In this document: piece by piece, positions 29,445 through 38,530 of the stretch | Layout of the letters: each line of letters starts with the position of its first letter | Position numbering within the stretch: position 1 is the first letter of the stretch | NCBI GenBank assembly: GCA_030445265.1 | Contig: JAUCSC010000001.1 | Location: forward strand, 124,001 to 188,000 | DNA from: Candidatus Saccharimonadota bacterium | GTDB taxonomy: Bacteria > Patescibacteriota > Saccharimonadia > Saccharimonadales > Saccharimonadaceae | Direction of reading: 5' to 3' | DNA: 64,000 bases | Translations under genes and position numbers: made by a program | Notes under the pieces: model-generated | The model's database searches: none | Told to the model about the DNA's origin: nothing | Seen by the model: the letters and a program-made list of their open reading frames with translations, nothing else

Positions 29445-30561
29445 GTTTCATCAGGATCTGGTAGTGAATGGCTAGTCGAATCAAAGCAATAACGCCAATC
29501 GATACCACGAAGTTGAAAGGCAGCGCGCCCGGATCAACAAAGAGGTGGACGAAAAATATAATAATTGCCTGCATCGTGTAGACATACAGTGAGTTTGTTC
29601 CAAAGGCGAGTAGCAACCATCCGGCGTATTTAATAATGACCGTTTCAAATTTTCGCACCAGCCAGAACGCGGCCATGAACCAGCTCATAAACATCAGAAC
29701 TCGGGGCAGGGGCAACTGCTCTTTATCAAACAACTGGGCATGTACCAAGGTGCCAAAATCATCAAGTTGCATCGCAATATCAGCTGGTATGGGAATAACC
29801 ATTTTGGCGCCAAAAACAATAAAGATATTAGCAAGCAATGAACCGAATCCAATGGTGACGGTGGTACCGATAAGAATCTTGCGTACTCGCTGTGTCCGGC
29901 TCAGCCACCAGCCGACAATCGTCGGCCAATAAAAGCCGATTGTAAAGCCACCAAAAAAGAGCAGTTGCCATGACAGTGGCTGGAGGAGATGTTGAATATT
30001 CTCGGGAGTAGTCGCTGGGTTCGGGAATAGTAACCAAAGGATAATACTGACGGTGAGCAGAACATACCACCAGCCACGGCGCAGCAGCCAAAGGGCGAAG
30101 GGGCTCACAAAAAGAAATATACTGTACAGCTTGAGATAATCAGCCCAGCCATAGTCGTATTGGAAGGTGAGGGTCTGCCATAGTAGAAGCGGCAGATTCT
30201 CCATGAATGGCCAGATGCCTTCTTTGAGTCCGTGGTGATCATTGAAGACAAACCAACCAAGCGCCGTAAAGATAAGCGTTAAAATGATCGAGAGAACGTA
30301 GAGATGCAAGCCCCTTTTCAGGAGGAGTCGAGCCGCATCTTTGAACGGCTTATCGATCAGTTTGACGCCCCGGACGATGCCAAGTACGATACCGGATATT
30401 AAGAAAAAGCCCTCTGCCGCGGACACGTACAGATTGCCTTGCATTGCAACCCAATCTAAGCCATTGGGGTAAAAGAATAGGTGATCGAGGACGATGGCAA
30501 GCAAAAAATACCCGCGTAGTAAGTCGAAGGTGGCGATCCGGGTCATCTCAATTTTTTTCAC
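29431..30561 (-). CDS. OpgC/acyltransferase-like multi-pass membrane protein
   Basis: ATFDLLRGYFLLAIVLDHLFFYP, EGFFLISGIVLGIVRG; GTG start with TATAAT 7 nt upstream. Confidence 0.7.
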   Translation of the reverse strand: MKKIEMTRIATFDLLRGYFLLAIVLDHLFFYPNGLDWVAMQGNLYVSAAEGFFLISGIVLGIVRGVKLIDKPFKDAARLLLKRGLHLYVLSIILTLIFTALGWFVFNDHHGLKEGIWPFMENLPLLLWQTLTFQYDYGWADYLKLYSIFLFVSPFALWLLRRGWWYVLLTVSIILWLLFPNPATTPENIQHLLQPLSWQLLFFGGFTIGFYWPTIVGWWLSRTQRVRKILIGTTVTIGFGSLLANIFIVFGAKMVIPIPADIAMQLDDFGTLVHAQLFDKEQLPLPRVLMFMSWFMAAFWLVRKFETVIIKYAGWLLLAFGTNSLYVYTMQAIIIFFVHLFVDPGALPFNFVVSIGVIALIRLAIHYQILMKLIPR

Positions 30562-30610
30562 TCGTTATATTATACCCGACCGGGCAGGTTTATCGCGGTG
30601 GCTGCAGCGT

Positions 30611-30871
30611 TTATTCGTCTTCGTCGCCAAGTAGGTCGGGATCATCTTCCGTATCAATGTCCTGACTACTGACGATGCCAGTTCTTTTTCGTAACTCCTC
30701 GATACGGGTCGTGGCCTCGGCTCTAGTCATTGAATAGTCTGGCACTGGTTCGCCGGCCTGGTCAGAAAGAGTCTGCAGGTATACTCGCTGTGCATCCGTT
30801 ATCGGATCTTCAGTGGTCTTCCATTCATCGGAGTCTCGAAGCATTTCACTGCTAGCACTGTTGTTTGTCAT
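30611..30871 (-). CDS. DUF3072-like small acidic protein
   Basis: DPITDAQRVYLQTLSDQAGEPVPDYSMTRAEATTRIEELRKRTG; SD aaaggag. Confidence 0.75.
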   Translation of the reverse strand: MTNNSASSEMLRDSDEWKTTEDPITDAQRVYLQTLSDQAGEPVPDYSMTRAEATTRIEELRKRTGIVSSQDIDTEDDPDLLGDEDE

Positions 30872-31003
30872 CGTGGCTGCTCCTTTTAGTTAGTTGCGAT
30901 GGTCGCAGAGAGAAAGGATTACGTGTCCTTATTCGTGTGTCCAATATTCAGTATATATAGTTAACAGAGGTCAATCTGTGAGATATATTACCTTTGGCAA
31001 TAA

Positions 31004-31732
31004 CTATCGTGGTCGCTTCAGCGCAATTTCGCGGGCAGGCTCAATCAGATGGTCATCGGGAGTGCCGCTTGGTTCGAAGCTACCATAGCGATTGGTCACT
31101 GCAGTCGTAATCAAGAAATCTGCGAGACGGGGGTTTTTTGGCAGAATTGATCCATGTAAGTACGTACCGATGACATTGTTGTAGCGGGCGCCCTCGCTCG
31201 AGTCGGCCATGTTGTTGCCGGCGCCTTTTATGACGCTGCCAAACGCGGTCGCGCCTTCGCCAATGAAGGTTTGTCCGCTGTGATTTTCATATCCAATGAC
31301 ATCGCCAAACTCTTTCGTCCTGACAATGATATTGCCGATGAGTCGTTCTGGTTTTGCGTATGTTTCAATATCAAGGAGACCAATGCCCTTTATGATTTCG
31401 TCGTCGCTCGTTTTAAAGAATTTACCGAATAGTTGGTAGAGACCGCACACCATTAGCATGGGGACGTTACTATCTGCGAGTGTTTGCAGATGGTGGACAA
31501 TGGTATGGAGGTCATCTTGAACCTTACTCTGACCGCTATCCTGACCGCCGCCGCCTACGATGATGTCAACGTTATCTGGGAATGAATCACCTGGGTCGTA
31601 GGTCAAGACGACCGGCGTATAGCCGTACCATTCCAGCCGACGCTGCAATGTAAGAATGTTGCCGTGATCACCATAAATATTCATATCCCGCGGATAAAGA
31701 TGGAGCAGCTTTATGGGGCGGTTACTATTCAT
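31004..31732 (-). CDS. gatD: GatD-like type 1 glutamine amidotransferase (lipid II isoglutaminyl synthase subunit)
   Basis: LHLYPRDMNIYGDHGNILTLQRR, VGGGGQDSGQ, MLMVCGLYQLFG; partner of MurT. Confidence 0.88.
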   Translation of the reverse strand: MNSNRPIKLLHLYPRDMNIYGDHGNILTLQRRLEWYGYTPVVLTYDPGDSFPDNVDIIVGGGGQDSGQSKVQDDLHTIVHHLQTLADSNVPMLMVCGLYQLFGKFFKTSDDEIIKGIGLLDIETYAKPERLIGNIIVRTKEFGDVIGYENHSGQTFIGEGATAFGSVIKGAGNNMADSSEGARYNNVIGTYLHGSILPKNPRLADFLITTAVTNRYGSFEPSGTPDDHLIEPAREIALKRPR

Positions 31733-33000
31733 TCGATAGCTCCTACTTTGACATAGTGGGCCATTTCTCGCCGGAGTTCACGCATGGCCGTGTATGAACA
31801 GAAGATGCGTTTTGGCGTATCGGGATGAGACGCGAGGAACTGCTTGAGCGCCTTAGCCCGGTCAGGCTCGATACGTTCAACCGGGACTAGATCATATTGC
31901 AAACGCAGTGCCATGTCGTAGGCACGGATACCCGTGACAAGATTGACGCCGGAATTCCGAAGACCTTCAAAGTCAACGTCCCAGAGCCACGACATATCAC
32001 GCCCGTCGGCGTAACGGTCATTGATAGCGATCATGACGGAGTTGCCGCTAGCGGGGAAGGAAGCGAGTGATAGCCGAAACCCTGAAGGATTCTTCACCAA
32101 TACAAATTCGATTGGCTGACCTTTATACATAAACTGTTCGCCGCGGCCGAATGCCGGTGTTATTGTCGAAAGCTTTTCAAGTAGCGGCTTCGGAGAAGCA
32201 TCGGGCAGGATTGTCCGAACGAGCGTCAGTGCCGCTGCCGCGTTAAAAATATTATAGATGCCATGAAGTTCAAGCGTCGTTTCAAAAGTCTGTTCGCCGA
32301 TACGGAATTTGGCACGATCGCCCTCGAATGACTCGAGTATGACGTCGGCGGCCAGCTTATTTGGTGTTTGTTCTGCGCGCTGTCCGTGCAATTCATCATC
32401 GGTGGGAAATTGTTGGCGCAGCTCAGGGGCCAGTCCGAAGTAGCGAACCAATCGACCATCGAGTGTACTGGCAATGTTTGCTACGCGGTCGTCCTCCCGG
32501 TTTAAGATGACACTATCGGTGGTCGCATCGGCGATTGTTCGTAAAAGTTGAGCTGTCTTATCAATTTCTCCGAATCGGTCTAATTGATCACGCATGACAT
32601 TGAGTACCAGGCAGTATCGGGGGGCCACTCTTTTGACGAAATGAACGCCGTGAGCTTCATCGAGTTCAAGCACCGCAATATCAGCCGGGAGCTTGCCGTT
32701 TAGTTTAACGGCACCGAGGAGCGATGCGGCGACGCCACGCACAAAATTGCTACCACTACGATTCGTAAAAACGCGAAGTCCTTGGCTCTCGAGGAGCTCG
32801 ACAACCATTTTGGTCGTCGTCGTCTTACCATTAGTACCGGTCACGACAACCACGCCATGAGGGAGTTGTTGGAGCGTTCGGCTGACGAAGCCAGGGTCGA
32901 CTTTTTCGGCAAATAACCCTGGCAGCGCCGAACCGCCGCCACGCAGTCGCGCCGCATGACGCACGAGCTTGCCAGCGATGACGACAAAGGGATAAGGCAT
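31729..33000 (-). CDS. murT: MurT-like Mur ligase (lipid II isoglutaminyl synthase subunit)
   Basis: VVVTGTNGKTTTTKMVVELLE, NRSGSNFVRGVAASLL, LNVMRDQLDRFGEIDKT. Confidence 0.9.
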   Translation of the reverse strand: MPYPFVVIAGKLVRHAARLRGGGSALPGLFAEKVDPGFVSRTLQQLPHGVVVVTGTNGKTTTTKMVVELLESQGLRVFTNRSGSNFVRGVAASLLGAVKLNGKLPADIAVLELDEAHGVHFVKRVAPRYCLVLNVMRDQLDRFGEIDKTAQLLRTIADATTDSVILNREDDRVANIASTLDGRLVRYFGLAPELRQQFPTDDELHGQRAEQTPNKLAADVILESFEGDRAKFRIGEQTFETTLELHGIYNIFNAAAALTLVRTILPDASPKPLLEKLSTITPAFGRGEQFMYKGQPIEFVLVKNPSGFRLSLASFPASGNSVMIAINDRYADGRDMSWLWDVDFEGLRNSGVNLVTGIRAYDMALRLQYDLVPVERIEPDRAKALKQFLASHPDTPKRIFCSYTAMRELRREMAHYVKVGAIE

Positions 33001-33036
33001 ATGGTCTATTATAGCCCAGCCTAGTATAATGATGAT
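33001..33036. promoter_or_regulatory. 36-bp divergent intergenic region with two opposed -10 boxes
   Basis: attata 33008-33013 (minus TATAAT, 7 nt to murT ATG) and tataat 33025-33030 (6 nt to ATG 33037). Confidence 0.75.
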
Positions 33037-33420
33037 ATGTTTCTGGTGGGCATTTTGTCTTGGTGGTACGGTAAAGGGTTACGGCAGCAAGCGGTCTTAA
33101 TCGTACGTCGGCTCCAGCGTCTTGCCGACGATTTTTCGATTGTCTTATCCTTAAAGACATTGTTTGCGCCGTTTCGCCAAATATCAGCTAGCCGTGCCAA
33201 CGGATCAATCGCTGTGATGTGGCAGGCGTTTGTCGACCGTATGGTTTCAAGAGTTATCGGCTTTATTGTTCGTAGTATGACAATTCTTGTCGGAGTGCTT
33301 CTTATGGTACTTCTTATGTTCTACGGCGTCGTCCTGCTCGTAGTTTGGTTGCTTATCCCGCTTTTTCCTGTCGTTGGCTTAATACTTTGGGTCATTGGTA
33401 AGGTGCCATCGTGGCTGTAA
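33037..33420 (+). CDS. small membrane protein, unknown function
   Basis: 127 aa, C-terminal hydrophobic segments; overlaps downstream AAA+ gene by 10 nt. Confidence 0.65.
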   Translation: MFLVGILSWWYGKGLRQQAVLIVRRLQRLADDFSIVLSLKTLFAPFRQISASRANGSIAVMWQAFVDRMVSRVIGFIVRSMTILVGVLLMVLLMFYGVVLLVVWLLIPLFPVVGLILWVIGKVPSWL

Positions 33421-35840
33421 GCTTTCAATATAAACATCCTCGAGCTGAGCGTGCTCGGATGGCGACCCGTTTGCAGCCGTGGGTGGCCACTCTGGAGACC
33501 CTCACGATCTTAGCGGTACTGCTTGGTATGGTAGCTCTTGGTTTCGGACTCGCGATCGGCTGGGCGCTCGTCGGCTGTGCCGCCCTTCCCGCCATGGCTG
33601 CCACCTGGTATAAAGGTGAGCTCATGAAACTACCTCCTGCGAAAGCCGCTGAGGCAATTGATGATATGCTCGATTCGACAATCCTCGGACAGCTCCGACC
33701 GCAGCCCTCACCTTATGATCTGGCAACAATTGTTGCCACGAGTCACGGTGGCCAATTTATGGCAGCCCGTTTAGGTCTGGGATCGGGGTTCCTGCAACAA
33801 TTAAGTTCGCATGACTCCAAAGATGCTGAAGAAATCTGGCAAGAAGCGTTGCTTCTCAAGCAGGAGACTGGCTCGCCAGATATAAATGGCGCGCTACTCG
33901 TCGCCGCGATTGTGCGAGTTATTCCAGCGGCCGAAACATTGCTCGCTCATTTGCAGCTCGATCTTCACGATCTTAGTAGAGGTATCCAGTGGTATGATCA
34001 TATCGAATCAATTATCCAGCACTTTAAAACGCAACCTCGGCGCAGCGGTGGTATCGGCCGCGACTGGGCGTTTGGGTGGATTCCGCTCCTCGGCCGTTTT
34101 GGGCACAATTTAAGCGACGGGCGAGACGAACTAGCGGCGGCCGAACTGGAAGCTCATCAATCGGCGATAGAGGATATGCTGAAAGTACTCGGTGGCAACG
34201 GTCGTAAAAGTGTTGGACTGGTCGGATCGATTGGAGTTGGTAAGAGTGAAGTAGTGCGGGCATTTGCCCATAGGCTGATGAGCCAAGCTAGTTCCGTGCC
34301 GAGTAGCCTGGCATTTCGACAGGTATTTATGCTTGATGCGTCCTCGCTTATTGCGGCTGCCCCTGGGCGCGGTGAGCTGGAGCATCTCGTCGAACAATTA
34401 CTGGCTGAGGCGTATGCTGCAAAAAATATTATCCTTTGTCTGGATAATGCGCACCTGTTCTTTGAAGATGCGATTGGCTCGGTGGATCTGACGAACCTTT
34501 TGCTACCTATTATTGAAGCGGGCAGGCTTCCGATTATTCTCACCCTCGATCAGCAGCGATTCATCGAGATTGCTGGTCGTTCAGTTACATTTAGCAATGC
34601 TTTCCACCGGATCAATCTTGATGGCGCCAGCGAAGATGAAGTCATGCGCGTGATGCAGGACCACGCAATCCTCCTCGAATACCAGCATGGCATCGTCTAT
34701 ATGTACCAGGCGCTCAAAGAAGCGTACCGGTTAGGCAGTCGATATATTTCGGAGCTCGCTATGCCGGGCAAGGCAGTGACTCTGCTTGAAGCAGCGGCGC
34801 AGTTCGCTGATGGCAAGCTCGTATCGGCCGCATCGGTAGGTAAGGCGATTGAGAGTAAGTACGGCATCAAGGTACGTTCGGTCAATGATCAAGACGAACG
34901 TGATAAACTTCTCAATCTTGAACAGCTGCTCCACGAGCGAATGGTCGGGCAGGATCGAGCAGTCAGCGTCATAAGCGATGCGCTTCGACGAGCCCGCGCC
35001 GGTGTACGTAATGAGAATCGCCCGATCGGTGCCTTTCTCTTCCTCGGTCCGACTGGAGTCGGCAAGACGGAACTCGCCAAAGCTTTAGCGGCTGTCTATT
35101 TTGGCGGTGAAGAACGAATTATTCGCCTCGACATGAATGAGTACGTCACGAGTGATGACGTCACACGGTTGATTGCGGACGCCGGGGGCAATGCGATGAG
35201 CCTTGCTGCCCAAATCAAGAAGCAGCCATTTAGCGTGGTACTGATGGATGAGATAGAGAAAGCGCACCCCAATGTACTGACGGCTCTCCTGCAGCTGCTT
35301 GACGAAGGAGTGCTTCGTGATGAGAAAAACCGGGAGATTAGCTTTAAGGACGCTATTATTATTGCCACCAGCAACGCTCATGCCGACCGCATCAGGGAAT
35401 ACATTGACCGCGGATATCGACTGGAGCAGTTTGAGACGACGCTAGTCAATGAACTCCTCGACAGTGGTGCTTTCAAACCAGAATTCATTAACCGTTTTGA
35501 TGATGTCGTCGTCTTCCAGCCGCTCACGAAGGATGAGTTACTCGAGATTGTTGATCATATCATCGGCTCCATAAATAAGACGCTCGCCGGACAAAAGATC
35601 ACCGTTACCGTGTCCGATGACGCCAGGCGTTACCTGGTTGAAGCGGGCTATGACCCACGGCTGGGTGCGCGTCCAATGCGCCGTGTTGTGCAGCGCGCTG
35701 TTGAAAATACGGTAGCAAAACTACTCATCGCTCAGGCTGTTGCACCGGGTGGTACGGTCATGATTGATCTCGAGCAGGTCCGGTCCATTCTCGAATCGAA
35801 ACAGCAGGCGGAACAAATTGCTGCCGATAGTGCGGAATAG
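33411..35840 (+). CDS. membrane-anchored Clp/Hsp100-like double AAA+ ATPase
   Basis: N-terminal hydrophobic hairpin; GSIGVGKSEVVRAF (AAA1), FLFLGPTGVGKTELAKALA and LMDEIEKAHPNVLTALLQLLDEG (AAA2), ClpB-type C-terminal domain. Confidence 0.88.
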   Translation: MAVSFQYKHPRAERARMATRLQPWVATLETLTILAVLLGMVALGFGLAIGWALVGCAALPAMAATWYKGELMKLPPAKAAEAIDDMLDSTILGQLRPQPSPYDLATIVATSHGGQFMAARLGLGSGFLQQLSSHDSKDAEEIWQEALLLKQETGSPDINGALLVAAIVRVIPAAETLLAHLQLDLHDLSRGIQWYDHIESIIQHFKTQPRRSGGIGRDWAFGWIPLLGRFGHNLSDGRDELAAAELEAHQSAIEDMLKVLGGNGRKSVGLVGSIGVGKSEVVRAFAHRLMSQASSVPSSLAFRQVFMLDASSLIAAAPGRGELEHLVEQLLAEAYAAKNIILCLDNAHLFFEDAIGSVDLTNLLLPIIEAGRLPIILTLDQQRFIEIAGRSVTFSNAFHRINLDGASEDEVMRVMQDHAILLEYQHGIVYMYQALKEAYRLGSRYISELAMPGKAVTLLEAAAQFADGKLVSAASVGKAIESKYGIKVRSVNDQDERDKLLNLEQLLHERMVGQDRAVSVISDALRRARAGVRNENRPIGAFLFLGPTGVGKTELAKALAAVYFGGEERIIRLDMNEYVTSDDVTRLIADAGGNAMSLAAQIKKQPFSVVLMDEIEKAHPNVLTALLQLLDEGVLRDEKNREISFKDAIIIATSNAHADRIREYIDRGYRLEQFETTLVNELLDSGAFKPEFINRFDDVVVFQPLTKDELLEIVDHIIGSINKTLAGQKITVTVSDDARRYLVEAGYDPRLGARPMRRVVQRAVENTVAKLLIAQAVAPGGTVMIDLEQVRSILESKQQAEQIAADSAE

Positions 35841-35851
35841 AGCAAATAAAA

Positions 35852-35880
35852 AAGAGGAGGCACATGGCTTCCTCTTCTTT
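35852..35880. terminator. terminator hairpin between AAA+ gene and tRNA-His
   Basis: aagaggaggc-acatg-gcttcctctt then ctttt. Confidence 0.7.
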
Positions 35881-35883
35881 TCT

Positions 35884-35961
35884 TGGGGCGAATAATGGGG
35901 ATTGAACCCACGACCTCCGGAACCACAACCCGGCGCTCTAACCAACTGAGCTACATTCGCC
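35884..35961 (-). tRNA. tRNA-His(GTG), CCA and G-1 encoded
   Basis: minus: ggcgaatgtagctcagttggttagagcgccgggttgtggttccgg...ggttcaatccccattattcgccCCA. Confidence 0.93.
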
Positions 35962-36030
35962 ATCATAGATTAACTTAGCCATTGTAACAGATTAGAAGTT
36001 ATATTTGAATATGGTATAATGGTGTAATCT

Positions 36031-36105
36031 GCGGGCGTCGTATAACGGCTAATATGTCTGCCTTCCAAGCAAACGATGCGAGTTCGATTCTCGCCGCCCG
36101 CACCA
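36031..36105 (+). tRNA. tRNA-Gly(TCC), CCA encoded
   Basis: gcgggcg...ctgccttccaagcaaa...gagttcgattctcgccgcccgc-a-cca; C-A mismatch in anticodon stem. Confidence 0.92.
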
Positions 36106-36115
36106 TGAGATTATG

Positions 36116-36142
36116 AAAGCTCCTCAATACGAGGAGCTTTTT
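36116..36142 (+). terminator. Rho-independent terminator after tRNA-Gly
   Basis: aaagctcctcaatacgaggagcttttt. Confidence 0.85.
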
Positions 36143-36156
36143 GTTATAATCACGGC

Positions 36157-36747
36157 ATGAGTGAACTTGGCAAAACAGTATTAGTCGATATGGACGGCGT
36201 CATGGCTGATTTCGATAATGCTGCGTTAGTGAGTATTTCAAAAAAAGATATTGTCCTTAGGTCAAGCTTTTATGTCGCACATGATTATCCTGCCAATCTG
36301 CAACCTGCAATAGAAGATGTATATAATGCACCGGAATTTTTTGAGAATCTTGAGCCGATGCCCGGGTTGAAAGAAGCCTGGCAGGAGATGATTGATAATG
36401 GCTATGATCCACGAGTGGCTTCAGCGCCACTCGCGAGTAATAGGTCGGCCGTAGAAGGAAAAATAAAGTGGCTGGACCGCGTAATGGTGCCTGATTTTGG
36501 ACCAAAGATTGTTGAGGAAGCTATCATCGATAAGCAAAAGTGGAAATACCGCGGCATCGCTTTGATAGATGATCGGCCTGACGTACCTCGGGGTGAAAAT
36601 GGTGCGGAAGATGCAGTCTGGCAGCATATTTTGTTTGGGTGGGCTCATATGAGTAAGGTTCCACTAGCCGCAACGGCATTTCGCTTATTGAGCTGGCGGG
36701 ATATAAATGGATTGTTATCCACGCTGGAATCTATAGAGAAGGGTTAA
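36157..36747 (+). CDS. 5'(3')-deoxyribonucleotidase-like HAD protein
   Basis: VLVDMDGVMADFDNA, ASAPL, GIALIDDRPDV. Confidence 0.85.
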   Translation: MSELGKTVLVDMDGVMADFDNAALVSISKKDIVLRSSFYVAHDYPANLQPAIEDVYNAPEFFENLEPMPGLKEAWQEMIDNGYDPRVASAPLASNRSAVEGKIKWLDRVMVPDFGPKIVEEAIIDKQKWKYRGIALIDDRPDVPRGENGAEDAVWQHILFGWAHMSKVPLAATAFRLLSWRDINGLLSTLESIEKG

Positions 36748-36818
36748 GACTGAGCCACTGTAAACCGCGGTGATTACCGTGATATAGTAATATCATTAGC
36801 TTAAATAAGGAATAAGAT

Positions 36819-37214
36819 ATGCAAGAAGATCGTCAAACCACAGAAGTCCGTAAAACTGATGAGCAAGTTGGTGATACAAATGTCCAGCGACAAAGTGTCG
36901 AAAAGCGGACAGCGGTACCAGGCGTGGTCATTGCACAGCGAGTCGTTTACTACATCGGCGGAGTGATTATTGCGCTACTACTAGTAAGATTATTGCTCCA
37001 GCTACTGGGCGCAAATCAGGGTAGTGACTTCGTCGGCTTTGTCTACGGAATAAGTGGAGTATTTGCCGCACCATTCTTTGGCATCTTCGGTGAACCGACC
37101 TTCGGACAATCACACTTCGAAACATCAACGCTGGTAGCTATCGTTATCTACCTACTACTAACCATTGGTATCGCGAAACTCCTGACAGTCACTCGGCCTC
37201 ACGACGAAGTCTAA
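36819..37214 (+). CDS. YggT-like small membrane protein
   Basis: VVYYIGGVIIALLLVRLLLQLLGAN...FAAPFFGIFG. Confidence 0.65.
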   Translation: MQEDRQTTEVRKTDEQVGDTNVQRQSVEKRTAVPGVVIAQRVVYYIGGVIIALLLVRLLLQLLGANQGSDFVGFVYGISGVFAAPFFGIFGEPTFGQSHFETSTLVAIVIYLLLTIGIAKLLTVTRPHDEV

Positions 37215-37219
37215 GCCGA

Positions 37220-37645
37220 CTAGGCTTCGCTTTGTTCATTCGGGTCACTGTCTGCATCTTCCTTGGTATGGTGAACCGTGCCAGGAAGATGATCGGGTGG
37301 CCCATATACCGTATATAACTTGAGGGTATCATCCCCTTTATTGACGAGATTGTGCCAGGTACCTGCTGGGACGAATAGCGCATCATCAGCTCCGGCGTCC
37401 CACGCCGTTAAGTTATCTTTATCTTTTCCGGTGTATACCGTTGCTACGCCTTGTTCAATGCGTATGAACTGATCATGGGTCGGATGAACTTCAAGTCCTA
37501 TGTCATCACCTGGCTCGATTGCCATGAGCGTCAGTTGAATATTCTTACCTGTCCATAGGGTCTGGCGATAGTCAGTATTGTCTAGTGTTGCTGTCTCGAT
37601 ATTGACGAGAAACGGTTCGGGACCATGATCGGTAATGTGAGTCAT
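37220..37645 (-). CDS. cupin-domain protein
   Basis: QLTLMAIEPGDDIGLEVHPTHDQFIRIEQGVATVY, VPAGTWHNLVNKGDD. Confidence 0.9.
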   Translation of the reverse strand: MTHITDHGPEPFLVNIETATLDNTDYRQTLWTGKNIQLTLMAIEPGDDIGLEVHPTHDQFIRIEQGVATVYTGKDKDNLTAWDAGADDALFVPAGTWHNLVNKGDDTLKLYTVYGPPDHLPGTVHHTKEDADSDPNEQSEA

Positions 37646-37728
37646 TTACACCTCCTTGTACTTCTATTATACCGAGAATGTGTGAATGATTAGCCTCTCT
37701 CCCATAGATTCGCTATAATAATGCTCGC

Positions 37729-37805
37729 GCCCCGGTAGCTCAGTTGGATAGAGCAGAGGACTTCTAAGCCTAAGGTCGCAGGTTCAAATCCTGCCCGGGG
37801 TACCA
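37729..37805 (+). tRNA. tRNA-Arg(TCT), CCA encoded
   Basis: gccccggtagctcagttggatagagc...cttctaa...ggttcaaatcctgcccggggtacca. Confidence 0.95.
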
Positions 37806-37830
37806 CAACATTCCAATCTGTGAATTTTTA

Positions 37831-37870
37831 TAGACCAAGTTGGAAATAGGAACTTCGGTCTATTTTGTTT
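37831..37870 (+). terminator. terminator after tRNA-Arg
   Basis: tagaccaagtt-ggaaatagg-aacttcggtcta (one bulge) then ttttgttt. Confidence 0.7.
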
Positions 37871-37881
37871 ATCATAAATAT

Positions 37882-38415
37882 ATGAAGAGAGTCATATTGT
37901 TACATGGAAACGGAGGTGGTAAAGGAAGCGATAATTGGTTTCCATATATTCAAAATGCTATGGAAGAGCTGGGACCAAAGGCTATCATGAATCGTCTTGG
38001 TGGTGCGGCATTTATCGACTATCTACTGTTTGATGCGTTGCATGGGACTGGTACGCGTCTCGATACTGATGCTCTTCGGCCATTTATTGATAGCGCATAT
38101 GAAAGTACCGAATCATTTCAAACGGGCATCGCGATTGCAGGCGGTTTAAATGCCGAGGTGGTTACAGAAGACTTGCCAGCACTGCTAAAAGATTATCCCA
38201 ACTTATCCTGGGACGCCGAAGGGCAGCTTCATCCGGTCGACGCGCAGGGTAAGCGACCACTGGATATTGAAAAAGCCCGAGCGTATCTGTACGCATCGGC
38301 TTCAATATTACCAGCACCTACGCATGAACCGCTTTCGACGCAACGAGCAATATTCGCCTCTGAGTTTTATTGGTATGGCAGCCTCCAAAAACGAGCACCA
38401 TTCCCGTACGATTGA
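37882..38415 (+). CDS. chimeric protein: RBBP9-like alpha/beta-hydrolase N-terminus plus PRAI-like TIM-barrel segment
   Basis: MKRVILLHGNGGGKGSDNWFPYIQ then IDYLLFDALHGTGTRLDTDALRPFI...TGIAIAGGLNAEVV. Confidence 0.55.
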   Translation: MKRVILLHGNGGGKGSDNWFPYIQNAMEELGPKAIMNRLGGAAFIDYLLFDALHGTGTRLDTDALRPFIDSAYESTESFQTGIAIAGGLNAEVVTEDLPALLKDYPNLSWDAEGQLHPVDAQGKRPLDIEKARAYLYASASILPAPTHEPLSTQRAIFASEFYWYGSLQKRAPFPYD

Positions 38416-38530
38416 TTAAAATACCCTAACTAGCGGAACGATTACAATAAGACTCCATTGGTGCCCGCGTATAATGGCGGTGCACAAGGCCTTTCGTGCT
38501 TGTATGCTTTTTAATATATACTAGCTGTAT

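Noticed and set aside
35721-35966. Minus ORFs over tRNA-His (e.g. MMANVAQLVRAPGCGSGGRGFNPHYS)
   Set aside because: Spurious ORF through tRNA sequence; VAQLVRAPGCGSGGRGF is a well-known tRNA translation artefact pattern.
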